From: Chromera velia
Lineage: Eukaryota > Sar > Chromeraceae
Assembly: GCA_018398765.1 (NCBI GenBank)
Contig: JAHBMJ010000516.1
Coordinates: forward strand, 1 to 32,500
Length of the DNA stretch: 32,500 nt
Direction: 5' to 3'
The notes under the pieces are model-generated. The model ran no database searches and was not told where the DNA came from. It worked only from the letters and a program-made list of their open reading frames with translations. Every line of letters starts with the position of its first letter. Positions within the stretch are counted from its first letter, which is position 1. Made by a program: the position numbers and the translations under genes. Of the stretch, positions 1 through 10,541 are shown piece by piece.

Positions 1-133
1 CGCTTCCTAGAAGGTTTGATGACCATCTAAGCCAGATTTCTAGGACCTGGGACTCCCGGCTATAAGTTGAATAACATGGTTTCTTTTGAGTTTTTGTATC
101 TGACTCACATGATTTTTTGTTTATTTTTTGTAG
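1..133. other. Left-edge non-coding sequence
   Basis: No coding feature can be supported here. The segment is T-rich towards its right end and finishes in ttttttgtag, which looks like a 3' splice site for the candidate exon that follows. It may be the tail of an intron whose upstream exons lie outside the window. Confidence 0.3.
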
Positions 134-266
134 CTACAATTACTGGACAACCGGTAGGGCCTTCCTGCTGTGTCAATCCGTTGCCAGAGCTAGCAACACA
201 ACACGGGCTCACATACATAAACAAAGAGACTGGCTGCATGTATGCAACAACGCTTGCAGATCTGAG
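134..266 (+). CDS. Possible orphan internal exon of an unknown gene
   Basis: A 133-base open segment is bounded by a pyrimidine-rich acceptor (ttttttgtag) and a good donor (gag|gtgagc). One frame reads TGQPVGPSCC...ETGCMYATTLADL and another frame is also open, so the frame is not settled. I do not recognise the product. No partner exon was found to the right, where the sequence turns AT-rich. If real, it is either an internal exon of a gene entering from the left or a decayed gene or transposon fragment. Chance occurrence is quite possible. Confidence 0.18.
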
Positions 267-1540
267 GTGAGCATCGAGGCCTTCTGCCTGGAGAAGTTCC
301 TCAGGAGCGGGGCAAACCAGACGAAGTCAGGCAGCAAAATGATTTTTTGCACAGGATGAGGGAGGCCGAAATGAAATCGGTGTAATCACATTTAGATACT
401 GAGAAAGGGGGAAGAGGGAAGGGAGCAATTAATCAATCAAATCGAGCAATTAATCAATTAATGAATTGGTTCTTCGAGGGAGGCGGGCGGTCCAGTGCGT
501 TCAGTCGGTCGATTGGTCGAGCAAACGAACGAACTGTATCAAAGAGAAATCTAAAAGTATCTATTCACACACAGATCAGAGCAGGGCAGAGCAACATCGA
601 GAGGCAGAGGGCAACTCACCGGTCGATTGATGAAGCGAGGTACGTGTCGATCAATCTTCCCGACATGCGACTAGGCGCTCAGCGTTTATCGTTCCTGGAA
701 CGCAGGGATCGACTCGATCCTTGTCTGCCAGAAAAGAAGAAAATCAAGTATCAAAATCGCGTCATATTTGCCCGTCTCTGTGTGCGTGTGTGTATGCGTC
801 GACCTGTGTCTGAACAGGCCTGTCGGAGTCATGCATGTGGTTCACTTTTGCATCACAAGAATAATTCAATAGTGGTGAGAGCGACGCCAACTGACTTACA
901 CATATATATACATATGAATCGACTGATGGATTGCAGAATTAATTGATCAATCGATATGAAAATCGATTAATTTTTTCAAAAATTCTAAAGTCTGGATTAT
1001 GCTGAAGCAATATTGTAAGACGGATCTAGAGACAGATACATACCTACGTACAAATATGCATATATAGCGAAAGCGTATCATAGTTTAGGTGATATGCATT
1101 AAGTCTAACATTAGGTCATAGTGATATACTCAAATTATGCTGATCTGACATATTCAAAAGTTATGCGTCTCTGCATAAATCCTCGTTATACTTACAACTG
1201 ATTCTTGAACTGAACGAATAGCCTGAGCCGCATGAACAGTATTTACAATACTTGCCAGGGTTATCCAGGGGCCAGGGCTAGATCCCGGGTTACCATACGT
1301 GTATACCATACATATCCGTATGACAAAACTGGGTTAAATTCTACCCAAAAAATTCATGAACCCCGGAGTGGAAGTTACAATAGTGGAACCTCAGTGGACC
1401 TTATAATCTAGGCGCGATTCTAGTGAAACTCACGAAATTAGCAAAATCCAGAAAGGTAGATCCCATGGCAAATTCCACTAAAATCTACATATACCTGGTG
1501 TGCCATACCATATTCTATGAATAAATTCTATTTACACAAA

Positions 1541-1738
1541 TCTTGTAGTGTTATACATTAAAGTGTGGCAGTCTTAGTGTGCATTATTATTGTACAAAAA
1601 AAAATAAAAGATGAGAAGCTTAAACTGAAAATGCTAAAAGATCTTTACTAAACATTAAATATTATTAGTTTGAGCTTCTCATCTTTTATACTTTTTGCAC
1701 AACAATTATGCAGACTTTAATGTGTTACACTACAGGAT
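1541..1738. mobile_element. Foldback (MITE-like) inverted repeat
   Basis: Two arms of roughly 70-80 bases are imperfect reverse complements around a loop of about 50 bases. The inner 16 bases are perfect: TAAAAGATGAGAAGCT at 1605-1620 and its reverse complement at 1673-1688. The outer ends also match, TGTAGTGTTATACATTAAAG near 1544 against TGTAGTGTAACACATTAAAG on the other strand near 1735. The left arm has an extra block of about 14 bases. No transposase frame lies inside. A non-autonomous foldback or MITE copy fits best, but no clear target-site duplication was identified. Confidence 0.55.
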
Positions 1739-2514
1739 TAGTATAATCTTATCAAATTCTATACTCTTTAAATTATCGAAGAATTTAATCCAGTTTTGCA
1801 AGATACAGTAGGATAATGTAGTTGCCTACTAGCTGGATGGTTATACAGCCTGAGGATGGTTATAAATCTAAAAATCTAGGTAAAAATTATGCTCTTATAT
1901 ATATCATTATTTTTTTAACGATAAATTTGATCTAATTTCACATAAAACTTGATCATTTTACAAACTGGCTAACAAACTGGCAGTACGTGTGCTAGGCAGT
2001 GTGGCACTAGTCATTAGAAGTGAAATGCAATGTTAACTCGAAGTATATACACAAGTTCGGTACACAATTCAGCTTCACTGCGCTTGTTGGGGTTCAATCC
2101 AGGGCTCAACTTTGAACACGAGATCGATCGATCGCCAATGAATGAATGCCAACATATTAGAAAGAACGTCGGGACCCGCCAGGAGTAGTCTGAATTGAGT
2201 TCCGCCCGTCATGCAACTGCCTGCGAGCAGACAGCTAGTCAGACAGGCGTCCCGCTGATTGGACTCAAAGGAATCTTGCCAGCCTGTCATTCCAAGAGAC
2301 CGCCCTCATCCACCCCCCCGAAGAGAGGGAGAGAGTCCCGGCTTTTCTGTTTACCGACCGGCGCCGCTGAGGCAACCCCCCTCTAGGGATGTATGTATCG
2401 GCATCTCAGACCTTCCCCCCTGCGTGGAAGCGAAGACGCCAGAGAGCGTCCTCACAGTGTGGATGCAGGGACAAGCAGGCTCTGGCAGGTCCCGAAAAGC
2501 TTTCAGTAGAAGGC

Positions 2515-3060
2515 TCATTCTGCTCTCTCTTTCGCTCTCTCGCGCGCTTTCACCGATTCTCTGTCTCTCTGTCTCTCTCTCTCTCTTTCTGCTTTTTCTC
2601 GCTCTTTATCTTTGTCCCGGCCTCTACCTTTCTTTTTCTTTATTTCTCTGCGCACAGTTGAGACTGATTAGTGACTTGACCTTCTACAATCTTTCCCCTT
2701 TCTCTCTTTCTCTGTCTTGTCAGTTTGATTCTCACCTTTCCTTCGCCTACTTCCCTTGCCGACTCTCTCTTCTTTGGGACTTTCTCTTTTGTTGTCGCTT
2801 CTCCTGGCCCTGAAATTGAAAAGCCTTCATGCAGGCACCTCCCCCCCCCGCATTCCTCTCCCTTTCCCTCTCTCTGTCTTCCTTTAAACACCTCCCTCAT
2901 CTCGATGCTTCAGAAGATTCTCCATCGCGCCATGTCTGTGCATCGTTTGTGTCTTTCTCTCTTCCCACAGACGCACTCTTTCCCTCCGTCGACCGTCGCG
3001 CTCTCTCTTTCTTTCTCTTTCTCTTTCTCTTTCTGCCGTGATGTGCACCCCCCGCTGCCA
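2515..3060. repeat. Polypyrimidine low-complexity tract
   Basis: About 545 bases are dominated by CTCT, TTTC and TCTG runs on the + strand, with few purines. It lies immediately beyond the stop codon of the nitrile hydratase gene, so it would be purine-rich in that gene's sense orientation, the opposite of the pyrimidine-rich introns seen here. Confidence 0.7.
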
Positions 3061-3070
3061 AATCAATCAA

Positions 3071-5800
3071 TCAATTTGAAACTTTCTCAGGCAGCATGCG
3101 GACTCCGATCAGAGCGTCCCGAGAGAGGAGACCCAGGAGACGGGAGTCCTCCCACCCCTCTGTACCAGAGGGACGCAGGGGGACCACGAAGTACCTGCAG
3201 GCACGGGAATGGGATAGCAGAAACAGGAAAAGAAAGGGGAATATTGTTCGATGAACGGATGCGTTGACGGTTTCACATTCTCCTTTTGAAGCCGTACAAA
3301 CAGTCTGCGCAGAAGAGAGAGAGAAATCAAAGAGAAGCAAACTTTGACAAAAGGACAGAAGAATCCAGGGGGTACACGACGGGCACAGAATGAATGCCCA
3401 TGCATCAAAATGGATCTGACGCACCAGCAAGCTCAAAGCCGTGACAGGACAAAAATGAAGGATAGACAAGACACCCAGAAAGATCGAATCACTCCTCCCA
3501 ACAGAACTGCGTGACACGACAACCAAAGAGCTCCTTTCGTTCACTTCCACGACTTTCTCTGTACATATCTATCTATCTATCTTTCTGCCCCCCCGCTTTC
3601 TTATCTTTTTGCTCTTGCTGAAAGAAAAAACCCTTACTGCATGCCTTCTGACCTGAGGTCGCTCGTGGAGTCATGCACCTCCATTGCCACTCGCTGAGGC
3701 ACACGCGTCCCAAATTCTTCCAGGACTTTCCGAGGCTCTCTCACCACCCGACTCCTGTACCCCCTCGCCTTGTACCAGGACGGGGCACGACCCAGAAGGG
3801 CAGAGGGGTAACAGCTGCACCCATGCAAGAAATCTCAGAGACAGACAGACAGACAGACAGACAGGTCATCCATCGGTGAATGAGAGTGAGTGCAAACGAG
3901 TCAGTGTGGTAGCCAGTGCATGGATCAATCAGTGGGGGGGAGGGAGGGCACGGAAGATTTGGAACAAGAGCTGATGCCAAAGAAAAACGATCTTCCAGGT
4001 TCCCCACGTCATTCTGATACCCGCCCTATGTCCTGCTCTCGAACAGTGACAGCATTGGAAACGCGTGACCTCTGCCAACAGCAGAATGGTGCATTGACAG
4101 GGGTAGTGCAGGAAAAGACCTACCAACCCAGTTTCGTCCTTTTCCCGCTCAATTCGGAAGGAGTCAAGAACTGACCTGCAGAGGGTGCACACGACCACAT
4201 GGTGAGTCTGGTCGTCATCGAACAGCGCCACCAGTTTTCGGAGTTCACCCATCTCGACTCCCATCTCCCTCACGGCACTGGTCGCGTCTTTCTTCAGTCG
4301 GTCTGCAAACTCGGGATCCTTCCACGCCCGCACAACCACACGCAGCCCTTCAGGGTCAGCCTGGGTCGCCTCCTTTTTCTCCACGGACTTGTGCAGCTCT
4401 TCTCTGGTGACCAGACCTTTGGCGATGACGGCGTTGATCAGAGCCTCAGCTATGGCCTGCGGGGCTCAGACATAGGAGGGAGAAGAGTATGCAGAATGCG
4501 TGTGGGTGTATGGATGTGTTTCTTTGCGTGATTTTGTGTTGTACTTGCGGAGAAGTCTAGTCGTGAGGGGGCAAAAGAAAAGAAAAGAAAAGAGAAGAGA
4601 AGGGAATGCCCTCAATTGACGCACGCACCTGTCCCGTCACAGGGGCGCCCTCCTTCTCGACAGCGTTCCTCTCTGTCTCTTCTCTGTCTGCGTGCTCGTG
4701 ATCGTGATCGTGCTCGTGGTGGTCATGCTTGTGCTCTGCGTCTCCGTGTTTCCCCTCTTCCTCTTCGCTGTGCGTCTTCATTCGTTTCCTCAACGGCTCT
4801 TCCGCCTGTTCCCCTGTTTCCGCTGAGGAGGAAGACGAAGAGGAAGACCCCGCACCTGTCACTTCTCCCGCTCCCTTTGAAACTGCAGGAGGCAGACGGA
4901 AGTACGAATGAGAGAGGGGGGGAGGCGGATCAACGTGAAAGAACTCACGAGAGAAGGAATGCAGGATTCCTGAAACTCTAGCTGAGTTTTGTTCCATTGG
5001 ACCACCCATGACGCTTCCAAGAAACAACGAAGAAAAAAAGAGGCCGCGTTCATGGCCAAAGGATAACGGGACCAAAAGGGGCAGACAGAAACGAAGAAAG
5101 ACAAAATGCACGGATGTTTCAAAGTCGGTCCAGAAAGACTAAAACCGCGACCAAAAAAAAAAAAACGACCTGCATCTTCAAGCCAGTGTTCGTAAATCTC
5201 CACGCTCACGCAGTCCTCTGCCTCCCCCCCGTAGTGTTCCCACAGGTCCCCCTGGCGGAATCTGACCAGGTACTCCCGGGCTTTCCTTGGTTGTGCCTTG
5301 CCAAGGGATCCCACCACACTGAACGCCAGAGCCTCGCTGTTATCCTTCTCTCCGAGTACACGGGAGACGGTTCCACAGGCCCCAAAGAGATATCCTGGGG
5401 TACGGAGATGGGGTTTTCTCCACCTGCACCTGTACGTCTCCTCCTTCACACGCACACGGTCCCCTTCTTTGAAGGGAACAGAACGGGGGGGGTCGTGGAG
5501 GAGCTGGGCGTCGATATCATCGGAAGAGAGAGCACCGAACTGGCAGAGACCCTGTGCAAGGGCACACGCCCACTTCGCGTAATACGCAAGGGAGTCGTAG
5601 TCCTTTGGGAGAAGACTTTCAATGTTCCTTCGGAATTGGTCCAAATTCAAGAGGCCCTTTTGGAAACACAAATCCGTCAGAGCGTCTACCTGAACTTCCC
5701 AAAAAGCACAGGGTGCGTCTGCAGACCCGCAAAGGCCAAGAGAAGGAGCATCCGTCCTGCCTCCTGTGTCGTGAATTCCTCCGAATCCGATGTGGGACAT
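3071..5800 (-). CDS. Nitrile hydratase, beta-alpha fusion, cobalt type
   Basis: This protein is predicted to hydrate nitriles to amides in the cytosol; no targeting peptide is seen. Exons on the minus strand are 5800-5170, 4882-4629, 4456-4176, 3814-3653 and 3194-3071. All phases agree, giving 483 residues. Residues 1-210 are a beta subunit: GIHDTGG near the start, then FKEGDRVRVK and VRFRQGDLWEHYGG. Residues 211-295 are a Ser-, Glu- and His-rich linker. Residues 296-483 are an alpha subunit (NHase_alpha family): KGLVTREEL, then the metal centre Cys385-Thr-Leu-Cys388-Ser-Cys390, then SRVVREPRKVLEEFG and PSGTEGW. An intron splits the Ser389 codon inside the metal motif. Thr after the first Cys marks the Co3+ class; Fe enzymes usually have Ser. 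Bacterial enzymes use two genes, whereas a beta-alpha fusion with a His-rich linker is known from the choanoflagellate Monosiga. No activator gene is visible nearby. Assignment is secure; exact exon edges are likely. Confidence 0.93.
4692..4733 (-). other. His/Asp/Glu-rich linker of the nitrile hydratase
   Basis: Residues 261-274 of the fusion protein alternate His with acidic residues (HKHDHHEHDHDHEH), following a poly-Ser and acidic stretch. It joins the beta and alpha subunits. Such tracts bind divalent metals in other proteins, for example the His-rich tails of some nickel and cobalt GTPases. A role as a metal store for the cobalt centre is inference. Confidence 0.8.
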
Positions 5801-6565
5801 GTGGTATTAATATTTTTTCGTTTTCTAGACAGAATTCCCGGAACCGTCTCCGGAGACTTGCAAGAGAACAGATATCATATTTCAAATTCGCGGCTCCTAC
5901 ATTTTTTTTACCAACCTCGCGTTCTCTCACGTATCACACCACTGCGAAAACAGTCCTCAGATGGACTCTTCAAAACAGTGATCAAGGATGTTGACGATGT
6001 GCAAAGCCGATCTGGTTCTCTTCCAAACTCGACTTTGCACCAGAATTGTGATGAATTGTGTGGGTCCCATATGGATCCATATGGTCCCAACGTTCCGCAC
6101 GCATGCAGCATGCGCGCCCGGCGGCGCCATGGCGGCGCGCGCCATTCCGAGCTCATGCAAAGATCTGCAGAGGAGACGGCCATGCAGACGCGCCCAAAGA
6201 TCTTTTTTCGATCCCTCCTGTCCATATTCCTTTTGTCAGACTGCACCGCCGATTCGCGCCGCGAAGAAGCGCCGTGAATTTGCCTCTTCCGAAGTACAGA
6301 GTTCGTCTGCATTCCAAAGTGAAGCGATTTCCGTCATCTGTGAGGATTCGTCCTTTGCTCTTGGACTCCTGTCACCCTGAAATCGAAGCCAGAGGAGACC
6401 CTTGCAAACAACACGTTTGCACGAACACTCACCCAAGCGGCCTAAGCCAGGCAGCAAGGATGAAGACTGTCACAGTTCATCAACAGTGGCAGCTTCCTCA
6501 TCTGTAGGGACACGCCTTTCTCTCTAGCTAGCTGCAGGCCGAACTTCTACGTCTGTCCTGCCAGA
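5801..6565. promoter_or_regulatory. Divergent intergenic region, nitrile hydratase and LRR-kinase genes
   Basis: About 765 bases separate two start codons that point away from each other, so promoters for both genes should lie here. An AT-rich patch (aatattaata, about 5807-5816) is just upstream of the nitrile hydratase start. An 18-base perfect palindrome lies at 6067-6084, and the GC-rich block CGGCGGCGCCATGGCGGCG at 6119-6137. A ctgcag acceptor-like site at about 6532-6537 could mean that the LRR-kinase transcript has an upstream exon. I see no convincing gene inside; the overlapping open frames have no recognisable features. Confidence 0.5.
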
Positions 6566-7365
6566 ATGGAGCGAAAGAATTCTGTGCTCACCGAGGAGGT
6601 CGTTGAGATTGACCAGACAAAAAAGAAGAAAGACATCCTCGCTTTGAAGAACGGAGTGGGCCACAGCCGTACCAAAAGCCTTCGCCTTCGGGTGGTTGCC
6701 CCAACGGACATGGCGGCGGTGGCCGACTTGGTGGCGTCCTTCGTCCAGCAGATCGAGCTCGAGTTCGATGGGACGCACCTCAAAAGCCCCACCAAGCAGG
6801 CTGGTCAGTCAGCCCTACAGGGAGGGACAGGGGAAGCAACCGTGGCTCAGGGTTGTGTCCGCTGCTCCTAACGTCGGAATGTTCCAATACCTGCACATCT
6901 TTCATCGTCCATTCTCCCCGTCGATCTGTTTGCACCCCCTCCCTTCATTCTCCTGTTGGATCTGTTCTGCGTGTGCAGACGCGTTGATTAAGGTGCTGAA
7001 CAAGGCGCAGAGGGTGCAAAAGGTGACCTTCGTGCGCTGGCCTCCGGACGGAGAAAAGTTCGAAAATGTGCTCAAGGCAGTGGTCCCATCCGAGCTGTTG
7101 TCGGTCAAAATCGAGGTGCGCAGCCAGTCAAACCGGATGGATGCACACTCTGACGCTCTCCCTCTCTCTCTGTCGTTTCATGGCATGATGTGCAGGGGGT
7201 TTTGCTGGAAGTTGGTTTGTGAGTGGGAGTCTGCATTTTCATCCGTCTATCTGTGGCTGTGCGCGTGCGTCAATCCAACCTCCTCCTTTAACAAAACGTG
7301 TCCGTATCGGTGTGCTCCTAGTGCTCCGTTTGTCTGTCCGGTCGCCTTTCTTGTTTCGTCACATA

Positions 7366-7425
<60 letters not shown>

Positions 7426-8929
7426 CGCGCGCGCGTGCGTGCAGAATGTTCCGGTGTCAATGAAGGGCCTCTCTCAACTTCACCAACAGCTGTGCAACCC
7501 CTACTGGGCGAGTGAGCTGATCCTGGAGGTCTGTTGGTTTGTCTGCCGAAATCAATGCTTTTCTTTTGGAGACGTTCTTCTCTTTCTGTTTGTAGGTCTG
7601 TTTTTGGTTCCTCATGGTTTCCTTCTCTCTTTCTCTCTCCAAAACGATGCATGGATCTCACATGATCATGTTCAGTGTCCTCTTCTGCGTATGGCATGCA
7701 TGATCGAAAGTGTGCAGAAATGAGTGAGGCTGCAAGGTCACTTTTTCCTTTTGTGTTGTCCTTTTCTGTTTGCAGGAGATGTCCTTGGAAGGGTCAAAAT
7801 TTTCTCTCATGCTTGGAGGGGTCCGTCAGTCCGTCGATCCGTCTATATTCCTTTTCCTTCTTTCTTTGTGTCTCCCTTTTCCTCTCAATTCTCTTTCCCT
7901 TGCTCCGACAAACTGATCCTCTCGCGTCCTTTCTGCTTCAAGGCCTCTTTCCATGCTTTGACACGTGAGCTTGTCCCAGGGGTCGTTTTCTGCTCTCTCC
8001 AAATGAGAAGAAGCGAGTTTGCGTACAACAAACTGCCTTCTGTCTGGCCTCGGTGACCCCCCCACATTCGCCGCACTGCTCCTTCCTGAGTCCAATCGAT
8101 GCGCTCACAACTCTTTTTTGAATGCAGACTGAAAGGAAGTGTCTGAATACATTTATTTTCATACAGAATTCTTTCATACAAAATAAATGCATGCATGCAT
8201 GAATGCAGACTGAGGAGAAGTGTCTGAAAAAACTGAAGCTTGTCAAGATCACCCCGGCCCCTCTTCCACGCCAGGTCGGCCGGCGGGGCCGTAGCTCTCT
8301 CTCTCCAAGCTTTCTTTCTGCTTTTTCCTTCCCTTCCCTGCACCCACCTAGGATTCTTCCTTCTCAAATTGGATTCTTCACTTCGTTTCTCTTGTCCTGT
8401 TTTGTCTATCTCCTTGCGTTGTCTCTACTTTGTACCTCTGCATGCCCGTGTCATCTCGAGAAAAGTGAATGATCTCCCCAGAAAGAACACTTCTTCTCAT
8501 GTCCTGTGATGTGTTGCTTCATTTGTGTGCAGCTTCACACGGTCCTTCCCCCCATGCGCTCTCGGCTGGAGGTCCTGGAGATTGCAGAGTGCGGTCTGCA
8601 GGATGGGGGGTTCTCTGCAGTCCTCCAGACTCTCCTCTCATCCGAGAAGGGCAACAAAAAGGAAAAGGAAAAAAGGGCACGAGGGCAGGAAGCGAATGCG
8701 GCAGCGGCAGCAGCGGGAAGACGGGACCCGATTCTGTCAACCCTTTTGCTGCCCGACAATTCTTTGACTTCCAAGGGTCCGTCTATCTGTCTTGTCTGCA
8801 TATTCTATTGAGCAAGCCCGACAGTAAGAATGGAAACCGGATGGATTTCTTCGTGGATCCGTGGTAGAGGAAAGGGAGATGATCGTTTGTCTGATGCATT
8901 TTTTTTTGGGGGGGGGGGGGGGGGGGGGG

Positions 8930-8963
<34 letters not shown>

Positions 8964-10500
8964 TTAAATTTGATTATTCCGTGTTTTTCCCTATTTCACC
9001 ATCCGCTTTGGGTTTCTTCCCCTTTTGCTTTCCTCCGCTGCCTCTCTTTTCGTCCTCTGAGCGATTCAGTGAGAGTGAGTGTTACAAAAGAAGAGCGTTT
9101 CGTCTCTCCGCCCTTTCATTTTTTGTGCAGCTATCGATGCCCTGAACGCGTGCCTTGTGAAGGAGAGACAGTGCTCTCTCAAGATAATAGACGTCTCTGG
9201 AAATGCGGTGGGTCTCTCTCTCTCTGGAATGAAGATCCGCTCTCGATTCCGTTCCTGAATCTTCCTCTGACAGTCTGCTTTTTCTTTCTTGGCCCTTTTT
9301 GTCTTCCGAGCAATCATGGAGTGAGTGTTGTTGCAAAGTGAGCATCTGAAGGGAAGCTTCTCTTCTTTGTTTTTTTTTCTTCTTTCTCCCTTTTCTTGTT
9401 TTCCACAATTAATCTGCCTCCCTGTCTACCTTTCTTGACTCTCTGTCGCCTCGCCCCTCCACGGTTCGGCTTGATGGATTCATTGATTGATCAGTTCATC
9501 GGTCCGCTCCCATCGAAAATATCTGACAGGCTGGACTGCGGACTCGTTGACCCATGCACTGGCGCTTTGACTGACTATCTGATGGATGAACTGCTTTCCT
9601 GCGTACCCGCCTGCCTGCCGTTGCAGATCGGGTCCGAGGGCGTCGAGATGCTTGCAGCTTCGTTGAGTGACTCTGGATGGGGTCTGAAGAGTCTCTCGAT
9701 TGACAGAGTCGGTGCAGGGGCACAGGCTCTGTGCAAGCTCGCTGTGGCTGTAAAAGGACACAAACACCTCGAGGCTCTCTCCTGTGAAGGTCAGATGGGC
9801 AGACGGATAAACAAAGCGACAGACAGAGAACGGACGTGGGTCTTTTCTCTTAATTGGCAGATGTGGTTCGTTCCTTTTCAAAAATTCAATCGCCTTTCTC
9901 TTTAACATCAGGATGCCACGACTGTCGCCTTTTCGCGTTCGCGCAAGAACGACGAGTTTATTTGTATATGCGTATATGTGCAGGCAATGAGATTCGGAAA
10001 AACGAGAAGAAGCCACTTGCTGACGCGTTCGTGGCTGCGCTGCGGGTCCCCAAGGTTCCTCTGGAGGAGGTCAGGGGGGTCCCTCTGCAATCGATGAGCG
10101 ATACGGAAGGTGAGTGAGCCGGGTGCCTCCAATTGATTGACTCATGGATGTTATTCATTTTCATTCATGCTGAGTCCACGGCTTGCAAGGAATGCATGAT
10201 ACACGATCAATGCCGTCTCGGTTTGCAGTCAATCAGTTCGCAGAGACACAAAGAGCAGAGTGAAAGAATTTTTTGTGCGGTCTTGTGCCTGTGGTCTGCT
10301 GAAGAGACGAGATATGTGAATGGATGATGGACCCATGAAGGGTCCAATTAAGACAGCATGCTTCAATAAGTGAACGAACTCAAAATAAACGAACTGACGC
10401 TGCAGCGTTGAAGGCGATTCTCCAGGCCCACCCCCAGGCGAAACAGAACGGAGAGGCGCTCGGACGAGCTGTCAAGGGTTCGTGGTGTGCTGTCATCTAC

Positions 10501-10541
<41 letters not shown>

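Larger units (their letters stand above)
267..3070. other. Gene-poor left intergenic region
   Basis: No convincing gene was found. Positions 400-960 are rich in short ATCAAT and ATCGAT words. About 900-2070 is strongly AT-rich and holds the foldback element listed separately. From about 2070 the base composition returns to that of the genes. From about 2515 to 3060 the + strand becomes almost purely pyrimidine. The open frames at 461-946 and 2075-2900 are low-complexity or lack splice support and recognisable protein features. Confidence 0.5.
6566..10477 (+). other. Leucine-rich repeat region (exons 1-10)
   Basis: Residues 1 to about 417 contain ribonuclease-inhibitor-like leucine-rich repeats. 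Clear units are LEVLEIAECGLQDGGFSAVL (exon 6), LKIIDVSGNAIGSEGVEMLA (across the exon 7/8 junction), LKSLSIDRVGAGAQALCKLA and LEALSCEGNEIRKNEKKPLA (across 8/9). That repeats run unbroken across the predicted junctions confirms those splice choices. Earlier exons are more divergent. The likely role is protein-protein binding. A Lys/Ala-rich low-complexity insert interrupts the array in exon 6. Confidence 0.8.

Noticed and set aside
461-946. 161-residue open frame in the left spacer
   Set aside because: The composition follows local repeats, there is no domain or splice context, and the region is AT-rich and unlike the coding exons.
2075-2120. Possible tRNA: ggttcaatcc at 2091 resembles a tRNA B box
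   Set aside because: The T-arm stem does not pair and no acceptor stem, D arm or anticodon arm can be drawn around it.
5114-6277. 387-residue + strand frame over the nitrile hydratase beta exon
   Set aside because: It is the antisense of a confidently identified beta subunit and has no domain of its own.
6696-7463. 255-residue + strand frame starting inside exon 1
   Set aside because: It runs out of frame with the LRR exons and crosses two introns and a GT repeat.
7359-7697. Frames encoding Cys-Val or Thr-His repeats
   Set aside because: They are translations of the GT/GC microsatellite.
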